Positions 1-11,220 are shown, counted from the first letter of the stretch. The stretch is 64,000 nt of DNA from Procambarus clarkii (GCF_040958095.1 NC_091181.1:25789214-25853213), one strand, 5' to 3'. Program-made: numbers and translations. Notes: a model not told the origin generated them from the letters alone.

Positions 1-1
1 G

Positions 2-169
2 GAAGCGCTTTGCTTGCCACTCTCCATAGTATATAGTAGGTCACTGGAAACAGGAGACCTATCAGAAATATGGAAGATGGCTAATGTGGTCCCAATATAC
101 AAAAAGGGTGACAGACAAGAGGCACTGAATTACAGGCCAGTATCCTTAACTTGTATACCATTCAAGGTG
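2..169 (+). pseudogene. LINE reverse transcriptase fragment (N-terminal RT block)
   Basis: Frame 2 reads without a stop through IWKMANVVPIYKKGDR and LNYRPVSLT, the finger-region block of CR1/jockey-type non-LTR reverse transcriptases. No start codon is present and the fragment enters from the window edge. Coding resumes in the same family at 422 (MEKIVRKNLV), so the SINE at 170-414 interrupts it. Only about 75 codons remain in total. The family assignment is confident; the clade is not. Confidence 0.8.
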
Positions 170-414
170 ATCTTGAGGTTATCTTGAGATGATTTCGGGG
201 CTTTAGTGTCCCCGCGGCCTGGTCCTTGACCAGGCCTCCACTCCCAGGAAGCAGCCCGTGACAGCTGACTAACACCCAGGTACCTATTTTACTGCTAGGT
301 AACAGGGGCATAGGGTGAAAGAAACTATGCCCATTGTTTCTCGCCGGCACCTGGGATCGAACCCAAGACCACAGGATCACAAGTCCAGCGTGCTAGTCCG
401 CTCGGCCGACCGGC
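170..414 (-). mobile_element. tRNA-derived core SINE, head H1 + tail T1, inside a LINE
   Basis: On the minus strand it starts with GCCGGTCGGCCGAGCGG, close to a pol III A box of tRNA-Leu/Ser type. A B box (GGTTCGATCCC) follows, then the shared SINE core (GTTACCTAGCAG...GGTACCTGGG...CTGCTTCCTGG), then tail T1 (ACACTAAAGCCCCGAAATCA) ending in repeats of AAGATAACCTC. It splits a LINE RT frame at 169/422. I could not define a clear target duplication. Confidence 0.85.
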
Positions 415-421
415 TTCCTTA

Positions 422-498
422 GAGAAGATGGAGTGATGGAGAAGATCGTGAGAAAAAACCTAGTAACACATCTGGAGAGAAAGGACTTCGTGACAACC
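422..498 (+). pseudogene. LINE reverse transcriptase fragment, continuation
   Basis: Reads MEKIVRKNLVTHLERKDFV, matching the stretch that normally follows the finger block of the same LINE RT family. It ends abruptly near 498, after which the sequence no longer resembles the LINE. Confidence 0.7.
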
Positions 499-946
499 CA
501 TTATTATAGTGTGGGATTGGTGGTGTTGTCGTTGTTGATCCTTCTTTCTGGACAACCCAACCCACAACTCGGTAGAGTGCTTATACTTTACCAGGAGATC
601 ACCCTGGGCGCCTCTGGCTCTTGGAGAGGGGCTCAACGTCACACGTTTAGGGGATGCGGCTCACATACTTAGCCTCATTGTCACGTACACACACCCACTC
701 GAGTCCGCTGTGACTCCCACTCTCTCCTTAGGTGATATGATCTCCTCAATCCCCTTTGACTTATTAGTATTACCTTCTACCCTGTCCACAGCAGTGATTC
801 TTGGTTCTTTCTCTCTCTCTCTCTCTCTCTCTTCTTCTGTACTATTTCATGGGAAGCCTCACTAGGACAAGGGCAAACACCAGCAAATTTGAATACATTT
901 ACTGGACAAAGCACATACACAATACATATACACATATAATAATATA
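499..946. other. No gene seen; short (CT)n tract
   Basis: Unique-looking sequence without a supported ORF. A (CT)n run lies near 810-833 and a short AT-rich stretch precedes the PLE at 947. Confidence 0.5.
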
Positions 947-1072
947 TTATTAAATATGACCGAAAAAGTAAGATTAATAATTCTAACACGAATTTTCTCA
1001 ATGTTTCTTACATTTCTTTTCACTGTTGATGGTAACTGAAAAATCAATTCTCCAAAATTCATTTTTATTTCT

Positions 1073-1127
1073 AGTCTGACGTGACACTTGAACGCGTTTC
1101 GTAAAACTTATTACATTTTCAAAGACT
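1073..1127 (-). ncRNA. Hammerhead-ribozyme-like fold in PLE 3' UTR, core degenerate
   Basis: Minus strand: AGTCT (stem I), then TTGAAAAT in place of CUGAUGA, an AT-rich stem II, GAAA, a GC-rich stem III, then GTC and AGACT closing stem I. In this copy stem II (GTAATAAGTTTTAC) and stem III (GTGTCACG side) carry mismatches. PLEs are known to encode hammerheads in their terminal regions; that this one is a derived form is inference. Confidence 0.4.
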
Positions 1128-1321
1128 TTAGTTTACACACACACAACTATAACTGAACAGAGTTTAAACAGCTTCGATTTTATACCTGCATTTGGGTGAG
1201 GTGATATGTTACAACAGTCTTGGATGAGGTGAAAACAAACTTTCAACACAAGACAGAACACGAAACAATGGGTATAATATTTTGTAAGTTAAAGGGAAGA
1301 ATGGAAGTAACTGTAAAGGGC

Positions 1322-1831
1322 CTATTGGCCCATATTTCTTGATGCTTCTATATTGGTGCGGAGTCTTGAAGTGGGTAGAATATAGTTGTGCATTAATTGG
1401 CTGTTGATTGCTGGTGTCAGCTTCTTGATGTGTAGTGCCTCGCAGACATCAAGCCGCCTGCTATCGCTGTATCTATCGATGATTTCCGTGTTTTTTGTTA
1501 AGACTTCTCTGGTGATGGTTTGGTTGTGGGAAGAGATTATATGTTCCTTAATGGAGCCCTGTTGCTTATTCATCGTTAATCGCCTGGAAAGAAATATTGT
1601 TGTCTTGCCTATATACTGAATTCTTTGAGGCTTACAGTCCCCAAGTGGGCATTTGAAGGCATAGACGACATTTGTCTCTTTTAAAGCGTTCTGCTTTGTA
1701 TCTGGAGAGTTTCTCATGAGTAAGTTGGCAGTTTTCTTGGTTTTATAGTAGATCGTCAATTGTATCTTCTGATTTTTGTCTGTAGTGATAACGTTTCTAT
1801 TAACAATATCTTTCAGGACCCTTTCCTCCAT
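1322..1831 (-). pseudogene. PLE GIY-YIG endonuclease domain (C-terminal part)
   Basis: The 169-codon frame contains VVYAFKCP followed by QYIGKTT and LSRRL, the GIY-YIG nuclease signature with a Cys pair (CPLGDC) between the two halves, as found at the C terminus of Penelope-like proteins. This nuclease cleaves DNA for retrotransposition. It overlaps the upstream RT frame (1813-2424) in a different frame, so a frameshift near 1820 splits the original single ORF. It ends NMGQ-stop as in the other copies. Confidence 0.85.
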
Positions 1832-2424
1832 TTCACGAACTGTGGAAAAGAAGTTCCTGTAAAATAGTCTAATAGGGGGTACAGGTGTTGTGTTAGTTGT
1901 CTCTTCAGAGGTTGCATGGTTGCATGGCGTTTCACCTTCCTTCTTATGATGTCTTCAACGAAACCATTGGAGAAGCCGTTGTTGACTAGGACCTGCCTTA
2001 CCCTACAGAGTTCTTCATCGACTTGCTTCCATCCTGAGCTGTGGCTGAGAGCACGGTTGACATTAGCGTTAACAAGACTCCTCTTGTACCTGTCTGGGCA
2101 GTCACTGTTGGCATTGAGGCACATTCCAATGTTTGTTTCCTTAGTGTAGACTGCAGTGTGGAAACCTCCGCTCTTTTCCATGACTGTTACATCTAGAAAC
2201 GGCAGCTTCCCATCCTTCTCCATCTCGTAAGTGAAACGCAACACAGAATTCCGCTCAAATGCCTCCTTCAGCTCCTGCTGATGTCTGACATCAGGTACCT
2301 GTGTAAAAATGTCGTCAACATACCTGCAGTATATGGCCGGTTTCAAGTTTATGTCGACTAAGACCTTTTGTTCGATGGTACCCATGTATAAGTTCGCAAA
2401 CAGGACACCTAGGAGAGAATCCAT
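1813..2424 (-). pseudogene. PLE reverse transcriptase, palm/thumb part
   Basis: The start MDSLLGVLFANLYMGTIEQK corresponds to the DG(V)AMGSPLG block; copy 4 reads AMGSPLG there, so this copy is mutated at the start. The catalytic box CRYVDDIF is intact near residue 35. The thumb region LPFLDVTV follows. The upstream RT frame (2436-2744) is separated by a frameshift near 2430. The protein is inactive as it stands. Confidence 0.85.
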
Positions 2425-2435
2425 TGCGACCCCAT

Positions 2436-2744
2436 CTACATGTGCCCATCCGGGCTCAAGAAGGGTGCCTCTTTAGTACAAGCTTGGAGTAGTTTCCTTA
2501 GAATGTTTTCTGGTATGTCAAGAGGAGTACAGGCTGGATCACGATACACTCTGTCCACTGTCATCCCGATTGTTTCATCCACAGGTACGTTGGTAAACAG
2601 TGATTCTACGTCCAACGAGGCTCTTATCCCTGTGGCCTGTGTTCCCCGCAGTAAGTCAACAAATTTCTTTGGAGACTTCAGGCTGAAGGTGCAAGGGACA
2701 TAAGGAGTCAGCAAGCCGTTGAGTCGCTTCGCCAGTCTGTACAT
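2436..2744 (-). pseudogene. PLE reverse transcriptase, N-terminal/finger part
   Basis: 102-codon frame with YRLAKRLNGLLTPYV and ASLDVESLFTNVPVDETI, the PLE RT block carrying the first catalytic Asp (LDVESLFTNVP). It is separated from the YVDD frame by a frameshift and is truncated upstream by the AT-rich insertion. Confidence 0.8.
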
Positions 2745-2792
2745 GGGTGTGGGTATCTGGCTAATGATTGGCCGAAGTGGGTTTCCAGGCTT

Positions 2793-2900
2793 ATTTTTAT
2801 TTTTTATTTATTTATGCATATACAAGAATGTACATAAGGAATGTGAGGATACAAATATGGTAATTACAGTCTTGTAAAGCCAGTCTTGTAAAGCTTATGT
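2793..2900. repeat. AT-rich interspersed repeat inserted in PLE copy 1
   Basis: Comparison with PLE copy 4 (near 24640-24670) shows an extra ~105 bp here between TTTCCAGG and TCTTGACATTTCC. It contains TTTATTTATTTATGCATATA and a duplicated GTCTTGTAAAGC. Its identity is unknown. Confidence 0.55.
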
Positions 2901-2972
2901 GTCTTGACATTTCCATACGCGTATCCAGGCTTATATTCCCCAATAATCTTTGGCAGGTAGGAGTCCGGTATA

Positions 2973-4805
2973 AACATATAATAATAATGAATCCTACTCT
3001 ATACTATTTCAGTCAGGTTGCACTCCAACTACCACCAGGACTCTATCATCAGCTTATCAAGTGATATTCTATCTCCTGATTCACCACTTGATTCACTGAT
3101 TCACTAATATTCACCACTGATTCACTAATATTACCAACCACCTCAGGTAGATCAAGTCTTATAATACAATGTTGTACTATCAGCAAGAGAATATATATAT
3201 ATATCTATAAACATGTACAAGGAAAATCAGCGTATGAATGCAATAACATATATATATCAGTATAAACGTTCCTTGATACACAACAATGATCAATCGATCA
3301 CCCTATCAGTCCTAGAACACATACATATGTAGGTAATCCAGCCTACGACTGTAACTCTGTTTCAGTATAAACACTCCTCGGCACAAGAATGGCAAACTAT
3401 CACTCGCCTTTCATTGCGTCTTACACGCTAAAGACAAACACTCTATCAACTCCCTACAAGTGATCATTTAGAACTTTCCTTCCACATCTGGAAGTTCACT
3501 ACCCTGATCTCTTCAGGTTCTTCCAGGCTTCACTACCAGGATCCTCTGCAGCTCCTCCAGGCTGCTATCATGAAGTTTTCCTTGAGCAACTACGGTGCTT
3601 CACCCTTCTGCTAGGTTCCTCCACAGCTCTCTTGGCTGCTACACCATGAAGTTCAATCGAGCAACTATGGTGCTTCTCCACCTCTACAGAAGCACGTGCC
3701 ACTCCTCTTCACTGCTTCTCCTCACAGCTTGAGGTCCTCTCCTCCACTACCTTGGAGTTTCATCAACTACTCCCTCTGTGCTGGCTTCGAAGTTCTCAGC
3801 AACTTCTTCTCCAAAGACAAACCTGCAATCCATTGACACTCCAATAAAAATGTTTCCCCTTTAACACATAAACAAAAATAATCACACAATATGTTTGCCT
3901 CCAACCTCTATCAAGCTCTCTACATACTGTGAGAGTGGACTCCCCCATTTTGGGCTGGTCCATGCTCCACCGCCCGGCGGGCGGCTCCTCACTCACTCAG
4001 GGAGGGTCCTCCGCCGCCAGGAGCTGGGCTCCGTCAGTTGGCTTCAGGCGGTCGACGGGAGAGGACACGCTGCTCGTCCCTCCAGCTGTCTCTCTCATCT
4101 CAGTCCTCTCATTTAGGCTTCCTGCCTTACCAAAACATTTCTAACTTATAAATAAACATTGCTACTGTCGCTGGGCACACGACCAACTACAAGCAATCAC
4201 TATGAACTGACTTAAATCATGCTTACCACAGATTGTCTAGTCGAGGGCGCTCCTCCCTCTGACTGAGGCTGGTCAGGGCACTCCCACGGCCCACGATAAT
4301 GTCTCTGGGCGGCTTAATAAACACTCCTCGCCCTCCAGGACTTGAGACCACAACGTTCCCAGCTCAATTCCTCAGCTGGCACGTCTGCACACTTCTCTTC
4401 TCTTGGAGATATATCACTAGGGGTTCCTTCCTGACGGGAGCTCAAACGGAGCGCGGCTTTCCCCCTGCGATGTCTGGCCTCAAGTGGGGCCAAAGCCCTC
4501 CAGAAGCGAGCCTCACGCCTCCAGAAAATTATCCACATCTCCTAACCAGTCATTTATCTGTTTTCTTATTCACTGCCCATAATCTTAAACTCCAGTGTAA
4601 AATTTACCCAAATATTTTTACATATGAATCTTCATGTCTGTATTTCCGATCTCCTAGTCAGGTCAGGCTTGATAGAATAATTCTCAAAGGGGAGACTCGT
4701 TTTTCGGTTGCCTGGAATCATAACACCATTAACATGGGTTCAGGGAGGGTAAATCATGCCTTGCAGGATTAATAGAATTCTACGATCAGATTACAAAGAT
4801 TAAGC
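2973..4805. other. No supported gene; ~1.8 kb of unassigned sequence
   Basis: Several open frames up to 157 codons lack recognisable domains and overlap on both strands. A diverged ~73-bp tandem duplication lies at about 3560-3690 (GAGCAACTA-GTGCTTC recurs). The phrase TAAACACTCCTCG occurs near 3368 and 4317. The region could be an old LTR or 5' leader, but no terminal repeats were found. Confidence 0.4.
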
Positions 4806-5211
4806 AAGAAAGAAAAGGATGGGCGGACTGCATTTTTTGGACTGTCGGAAAGCCTTTGACACAGTACCCCATAAAAAACTGATGCATAAGCTGGCGAAAC
4901 AGGCAGGAGTAACTGGTAGGGCGCTCCAGTGGATAAGGGATATTGCTAAGCAATAGGAAACAGAGAGTTACAGTGAGGGGGAGACCTCAGATTGGCGTGA
5001 AGTCACCAGTGGAGTCTCACAGGGTTCTGTGCTTGGACCTATCCTGTTTCTGATATACGTAAATGATCACCCAGAGGGTATAGACTCATTCCTCTCAATG
5101 TTTGCTGACGACGCCAAAATTATGAGAAGGATTAAGACAGAGGAGGACAGCTTGAGGCTTCAAGAAGACCTTGACAAGCTGCAGGAATGGTCGAATAAAT
5201 GGGTGTTCGGC
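4806..5211 (+). pseudogene. LINE (CR1/jockey-like) reverse transcriptase fragment
   Basis: Contains FLDCRKAFDTVPH (first catalytic Asp region, with one changed residue), SGVSQGSVLGPILFLIYVND and the catalytic box MFADDAKIM near 5100. A stop near 4955 and a frameshift around it break the frame. It runs straight into the minus-strand SINE at about 5208. No 3' UTR remains. Confidence 0.85.
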
Positions 5212-5440
5212 CCGCCTCTCAACTGTCAATCAACCAACTGTACCTACTATTTTTTTCACTTCCCCCCAGGAAGCAGCTCCGTAACAGCTATCTAACTCCC
5301 AGGTACCTATTTACTGCTAGGTAACAGGTGCATTCAGGGCGAAAGAAACTTTGCCCATTTGTTTCTGCCTGGTCCGGGAATGGAACACGGGCCACAGAAT
5401 TACGAGTCCTGCGCGCTCTCAACTCAGCTACCAGACCCCT
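5208..5440 (-). mobile_element. tRNA-derived core SINE, LINE-type tail (T2)
   Basis: On the minus strand the head GGTCTGGTAGCTGAG is followed by a degenerate B box, the shared core, then AGTTGAGAGGCGGGCCGAA, which is the start of the LINE 3' tail. The last part of that tail is missing. Its 5' flank is a (CA)n tract on the sense strand (5441-5520), matching the other T2 SINEs. Confidence 0.8.
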
Positions 5441-5451
5441 AGTGTGTGTGT

Positions 5452-5520
<69 letters not shown>
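5441..5520. repeat. (TG)n microsatellite
   Basis: About 80 bp of TG repeats with one TATG interruption, abutting the 5' end of the minus-strand SINE. Confidence 0.95.
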
Positions 5521-6699
<1,179 letters not shown>

Positions 6700-7421
6700 T
6701 AAATCAAGGGAAGGGAGTACCACCTCTGGCTGGAAGAAGGGGGACCCATAGCCTCGGAGGAAACCACACATAACGCATTGGAGGGAATGTAGGTCCCCTC
6801 CAATACAGTTTCCGTGTGCTTTTCTCCTACCACCCCCTTCCTTTTTTTTTTCCTTTATTGTGTATTTAAAGGTTACAAAACATACAAGACAAATGCCTAA
6901 AGGTTATGGATCTCTTGAAGCTCCTCCGCTTCTGGACAGGAACCGAGGACGCAGCAAGCATTTCCCCTCTGGATCGCCACACTGAGACGCTGAAATAAAA
7001 AACTGGAAGCCCTTGGGTCTCTGGTGACGTCAATGAGCTTGGAACCCAATTCCTTGAGAAATCCCAAGGCACTCTTGCCCCATGGGCCATGCGTCTCAGA
7101 CGCTATGGGAACAAAGAGGTATTGACCTTCCAGTCGCCTGTACTTGAGTGATTTTGCTGTTTCCCTGTGGTTGGCCGCCCCACCTGCTTGATCAGCTCCG
7201 AAGTGTACATAGGTGTCAGCCAGGGTGGATACACATGTGTAGTCCCACACCAACTGTCTACCCTCCTTCCATGAGTATATGGTGATGCCATCAGGGCGAA
7301 GTGCGGGGAAATCCGGGTTTTGGACCCCTAGGATGCGAGGTTCTCTCTCCGCTGGGCACCCAGCTGAGACGAGGCTTCTCTTGATGATGTCATTGACCTC
7401 GCTGTGTCTTGCATGCCATTT
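6700..7421 (-). mobile_element. Truncated RT-associated element with nuclease-like C-terminal domain, copy 1
   Basis: Closely matches copy 2 (28725-29440) in opposite orientation, including the 3' UTR, an internal A-run (minus strand, near 6841-6860) and ~140 bp beyond it, ending at the (TA)n. Homology stops at 7421 inside the coding region, where a PLE (copy 2) begins on the other strand. See copy 2 for the domain description. Confidence 0.75.
6897..7421 (-). pseudogene. C-terminal domain of an RT-type protein (partial)
   Basis: The frame from about 7253 down to 6897 reads VWDYTCVSTLADTY, AGGAANHRETAKSLKY, FVPIASETHGPWG and FQRLSVAIQRGNA, ending at stop codon 6897. It matches the fuller copy at 28403-29248. 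I associate this domain with proteins carrying retrotransposon RTs in invertebrates; that is memory of family pattern, not a search result. It is truncated at its N side by the chimeric junction at 7421. Confidence 0.65.
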
Positions 7422-7699
7422 TTACACAGGTAGCTGGTGTCAGACATCTGCAGGAGTTGAAGGAGGCATTTGAGCAGAATTCTGTGTTGCGTTTCACTTA
7501 CGAGATGGAGAAGGATGGGAAGCTGCCCTTTCTAGATGTAACAGTCATGGAAAGGAGCGGTGGTTTCCACACTGCAGTCTACACTAAGGAAACAAACATA
7601 GGAATGTGCTTAAATGCCAACAGTGACTGCCCAGACAGGTACAAGAGGAGTGTTGTTAACGCTTATGTCGACTGTGCTCTCAGCCACAGCTCAGGATAG
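7409..7699 (+). pseudogene. PLE RT thumb region
   Basis: Frame reads GVRHLQELKEAFEQNSVLRF and LPFLDVTVMERSGGFHTAVY, the PLE region after YVDD. It stops at a TAG near 7697 where copy 1 has Trp. The apparent start codon lies in the neighbouring element and is not genuine. Confidence 0.75.
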
Positions 7700-7792
7700 A
7701 AGCAAGTCGATGAAGAACGCTGTAGGGTAAAGCAGGTCATAGTCAACAACGGCTTCTCCAATGGTTTCGTTGAAGACATCATAAGAAGGAAA

Positions 7793-8383
7793 ATGAAAAG
7801 CCATGCAACCTCTGAAGAGACAACTAACACAACACCTGTACCCCCAATTACACTATTTTACAGGAACTTCTTTTCCACAGCTCGTAAAACGGAGGAAAGG
7901 GTCCTGAAAGATATTGTTAATAGAAACGTTATCCCTACAGACAAAAATCAGAAGATACAACTGACGATTTACTATAAAACCAAAAAAACGGTCAACCTCC
8001 TCATGAGAAACTCTCCAGACACAAAGCAGAACGCTTTAAAAGAGACCAACGTCGTCTATGCCTTCAAATGCCCACTTGGGGACTGTAAGCCTCTAAGAAC
8101 TCGGTATATATGCAAGACAACATCTCTTTCCAGGCGGTTAACGACGCAAAAGCAACAGGGCTCCATTAAGGAACATATAATCTCTTCCCACAACCAGACC
8201 ATCACCAGAGAAATCTTAGCAAACAACACAGAAATCAACGATAGCAGGCGGCTTGACATCTGCGAGGCACTACACATCAAGAAGTCAACACCAGCAATCA
8301 ACAGCCAATTAATGCACAACTATATTCTACCCACTTCAAGACTCCGCTCCAATATAGAAGCATCAAGAAATATGGGCCAATAG
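7793..8383 (+). pseudogene. PLE connector and GIY-YIG endonuclease domain
   Basis: 196 codons. The connector includes ITLFYRNFFSTARKTEERVL. The nuclease half-motifs are VVYAFKCP and a changed second half: TRYICKTT where other copies have QYIGKTT, so the conserved Gly is replaced by Cys. A short in-frame deletion removes the DRYSDSRR context. It ends NMGQ-stop. Probably dead. Confidence 0.8.
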
Positions 8384-8609
8384 GCCCTCTGCAGTTACTT
8401 CCATTCTTACCTTCAATTTACCCAATTAATATCCATTGTTTCGTGTTCTGTCCTGTGTTGAAAGTTTTGTTCACCTCATCCAAAACTGTTGTAACATATC
8501 ACCTCACCCAAAATACGGGTGTAAAATAAAATGAAAGCTGTTTAAATCATAACATAGTAAGAACTCTGTTTAGTGTTTGCAGGTTATAGTTGTGTGTGTG
8601 TAAACTAAA

Positions 8610-8665
8610 AGTCTTTGAAAATGTAATAAGTTATTACGAAACGTGTTCAAGTGTCGCGTCAGACT
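8610..8665 (+). ncRNA. Hammerhead-like fold in PLE copy 2 3' UTR
   Basis: AGTCT / TTGAAAAT / GTAATAAGTTATTAC hairpin / GAAA / stem III / GTC / AGACT, the same order as in the other three family-1 PLE copies. Stem II is a clean hairpin here. Box 1 deviates from CUGANGA in the same way as in the other copies. Confidence 0.4.
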
Positions 8666-8866
8666 ATAAATAAAAATGAATTTTGGAGAACTGATTTTTC
8701 AATTACCATCAACAGTGAAAAGAAACATAAGAAATATCGAGAAAATTCGTGTTAGAATTATTAATCTTACTTTTTCGGTCATATTTAATAATATATATAT
8801 ACTCTGTGCAAAAATCAATGAATACTTACAAAAAAGATGAAGTGTGTCAACAAACTGATTGGTGAT

Positions 8867-8867
8867 G

Positions 8868-8960
<93 letters not shown>

Positions 8961-8976
8961 TATTATATATATATAT
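8867..8976. repeat. (TA)n array
   Basis: TA repeats with a small interruption (AGATATTATATA) near 8958, forming the left flank of the solo LTR. Confidence 0.95.
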
Positions 8977-9665
8977 TGTGACGGTAACGCGTTGGTGTTC
9001 AGCTGTTCAAAAGCTAGGGGTATGGCCTCGTCACATATAGAAAAAAAAATAGAAAATCTGGAACAACGTCTGTGGTAAGGTAAGGAGAAGACACACAAAA
9101 CACAAGTAAATTTTAACAATGAAATTTTAATTACGTTAAAGAAAGCAAAGCATGAATAAAATGGACATACAAATTCGTATAATAAAATCAATCAAAGTAA
9201 TAAGAATAATCAAATGACAAAATGAAAAGTTACGTTAAGACAAATGAACAAATAACAAGTGTGAAACAAGTAAATAGGTGCCGGAATATTGGCTTCAAGC
9301 TATCACTTCTCTTAGTACACGTAAGCCTGGGGCTTTAGTCTACCAACGAGACATGTTAACCTGTCGAAAGCACGGGATATTCTGAAGACTGAGGTCGTGG
9401 CGGCCCCAGACATCAAGTAGTATGGTGGGTGGAGTGCAGTTGCAGCTAGACCCGTAGCCAATCAGCGATGAGCCGGCGACAAGACAGGTAGTTTGGCGAT
9501 TTGAGGTGGAGCAGGTGTTCCTGGCTGCATACGTTTTGCGCTCTGGCAAACCTTGCTGGTGTTGTCGTTGTTGGATTTTTCTTCCATAGTAGTTTTATAT
9601 AGATGTTTATATCGACGTCTTTTGGAGGGAAGAGCAGGCTCAATCTCTTGAAGGAGATTATCGTC

Positions 9666-9668
<3 letters not shown>
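8977..9668 (-). mobile_element. Solo LTR of the 11652-17632 retrotransposon family
   Basis: Begins TGTGACGGTAACGCG and ends ATTATCGTCACA, as in both LTRs of the full element, and is collinear with them over ~692 bp with scattered substitutions. Both flanks are (TA)n, so the target duplication cannot be read unambiguously (ATAT on both sides). No internal sequence is present, consistent with LTR-LTR recombination. Confidence 0.9.

Positions 9669-9741
<73 letters not shown>
9669..9741. repeat. (TA)n array
   Basis: Right flank of the solo LTR, continuous with the left-flank repeat type. Confidence 0.95.
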
Positions 9742-9742
<1 letters not shown>

Positions 9743-9862
9743 CCGAAAAATCCTTCCCCCCCCTGAAGGATTCGAACCCAGACAGCCAGGTACTCGAAGA
9801 ACCTCAGCGTATCCAGTACTATACCAACTAGACTATACTGACTACAAAAATGGTTGGAAGGC
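9742..9862 (-). mobile_element. tRNA-derived SINE head, family 3, copy A
   Basis: On the minus strand TAGTCTAGTTGG fits the pol III A box and GGGTTCGAATCC fits the B box ~55 bp downstream. The copy is cut short after the B box at the (TA)n. It is not a functional tRNA gene: the acceptor ends do not pair and there is no clean cloverleaf. Confidence 0.6.
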
Positions 9863-10147
9863 GTGAGACATTTAGCCCAACACCCGACAGCACTGACTGT
9901 TCAATCGTAGGGTACAGATATTTCATTGAATCACCTCGCTGTTGGGGCCACGAGAGTAACACAAATGCGAAGATGCTTGAATGGTCACTTGAATGGTTAA
10001 GCTTGAAATATGTAACAGAAAAATTCTCACTCGAGAAGGATTCGAACCCAGACAGCCAGGGGGGCTCCATGGACCTTAGCGTGTCCAGTACTTTCACCAC
10101 TAAGCCACAACGACTGTTATATGAATTGGAAGACGTGAAATCCTTCA
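9863..10147 (-). mobile_element. tRNA-derived SINE, family 3, copy B
   Basis: Minus-strand A box TGGCTTAGTGG and B box GGGTTCGAATCC near 10040-10100, about 275 bp from the equivalent boxes of copy A. The sequence after the B box down to ~9863 may be its body. Shared CCTGGCTGTCTGGGTTCGAA shows the two heads are related. Confidence 0.6.
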
Positions 10148-10175
10148 AAAATCAGGGAGAAAGATCCGGGGGTTG
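10148..10175 (+). pseudogene. LINE RT fragment upstream of the fold-back insertion
   Basis: Short stretch reading KIREKDPGV, continuing in frame as DMTPN after the fold-back element is passed. It matches REKDLGVDITPN of the LINE at 33637-34720. Only the junction logic supports it. Confidence 0.6.
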
Positions 10176-10554
10176 CAACCCGTTCTCGCACTTTCGTATA
10201 GTCAATATTGACTTATTAAATAAGTGCATATGTGACATACTTAACATAGTAGTTCACCTTGAAAAGCTTCATAGAAAACACCGACCATACCTAACCTTCT
10301 TATTATGTTAAGATAAGCATCTTATTGCTTCGTAATTACAATTATTACTTAACTTATTATAGGTTAAGCTATATAGGTTAAGTAATAATTGTAATTAGGA
10401 AGCAATAAGATGCCTATCTTAACATACTAAAAAGGTTAGGTAAGGTCGGTGTTTTCTATGAAGCTTTTCAAGGTGAACTACTATGTTAAGTATGTCACAT
10501 ATGCACGTATTTAATAAGTTAATATTGACCGTAAGAAAGTGCGAGAACGGGTTG
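10176..10554. mobile_element. Fold-back element (MITE-2), copy 1, inside a LINE
   Basis: Near-perfect ~378-bp palindrome with ends CAACCCGTTCTCGCA / TGCGAGAACGGGTTG. GGGGGTTG appears on both sides of the element (7-8 bp), and taking one copy gives an uninterrupted LINE frame. The size and duplication fit a non-autonomous hAT-like DNA element, but no transposase is present. The centre is AT-rich with TTATTATAGGTTAA. Confidence 0.75.
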
Positions 10555-11218
10555 GGGGTTGACATGACGCCGAACCCGTCCCACGTCAAGACGATATCAT
10601 CAGCGGCATGTGCTACGTTGGAAATCATAAGAACTGCCTTTAGCAACTTGTGTAAGGAATCATTTAATTAAAACCTTGTATACCACATCTGTCAGACCAG
10701 TGCTATAGTATGCAGCCCCAGCGTGGAGTCCGTATCTAGTCAAACACAAACTAAATTGCAGAAAGTTCAAAGGTATGCCACACGACTAGTACCCGAGCTG
10801 AAGGGTGTGAGTTACGAGGAAAGACTACTGGAACTAAACCATGCGTCGCTGGAAGACAGAAGAGTTAAAAAGAGACATGATCACCGCTCAGAAGATTTTC
10901 AGAGGAACTGATTGGGCAGATAAAGACAGAATATTTAAAACTGGTGTTACTCGCACAAGGAAACTCAGGTGGAGATTGAGTACCCAAATCAGCCACAGAG
11001 ACGTTAGAAGGAACATTTTGAGTGTCAGAGTAGTTAACAGGTGGAATGAATTAGGCAGTGATGTGGTGGAGGCTGACTCCATAAACAGTTTCAAATGTAG
11101 ATATGATAGAGCCCAGTAGGCTCAGGAACCTGTACACCAGTTGATAACCAGTTGAGAGGCGGGAGAAAAAGCCGAAGCTCAACCCCCGCAACCACGATTA
11201 GGAGAGTACAATTACGTG

Positions 11219-11220
<2 letters not shown>
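10555..11220 (+). pseudogene. LINE RT C-terminal region and 3' UTR
   Basis: The RT thumb and C-terminal part continues through ATLEIIRTAF, KLQKVQRYATRLVPELKG, DRRVKKRHD, a frame change near 10860, and SQISHRDVRR-type sequence, ending SFKCRYDRAQ-stop at 11119. The 3' UTR (GCTCAACCCCCGCA, GATTAGGAGAGTAC) passes into (CA)n. The family's stop position agrees with the copy at 50723-51105. Confidence 0.8.

Larger units (their letters stand above)
947..2972 (-). mobile_element. Penelope-like element (PLE) copy 1, 5'-truncated
   Basis: Minus-strand PLE. Its 3' end (AGATTAATAATTCTAACACG region, 960-1070) is shared with three other copies in this window. Going 5' to 3' on the minus strand it holds an RT with a YVDD box, a GIY-YIG-type endonuclease domain, a 3' UTR with a hammerhead-like fold, and an AT-rich end. 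The 5' side is lost near 2972, inside the RT, compared with copy 4 (24570 onward). A ~105-bp AT-rich repeat interrupts it at about 2793-2900. Confidence 0.9.
7422..8793 (+). mobile_element. PLE copy 2, 5'-truncated, fused to the RT-associated element
   Basis: The copy starts at ATTTTTACACAGG, directly after YVDD in the full-length copy, so the RT active site is missing. It keeps the thumb, the GIY-YIG domain and the full 3' UTR to AAGATTAAT...(TA). The junction with the opposite-strand element is a few bases of microhomology at most. Confidence 0.9.

Noticed and set aside
3188..3262. TATA box and promoter
   Set aside because: TATATATATATC occurs among many AT tracts with no downstream gene to support it.
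4299..4772. 157-codon plus-strand gene
   Set aside because: No domain, overlapping open frames on the other strand, and surrounded by repeats; insufficient support.
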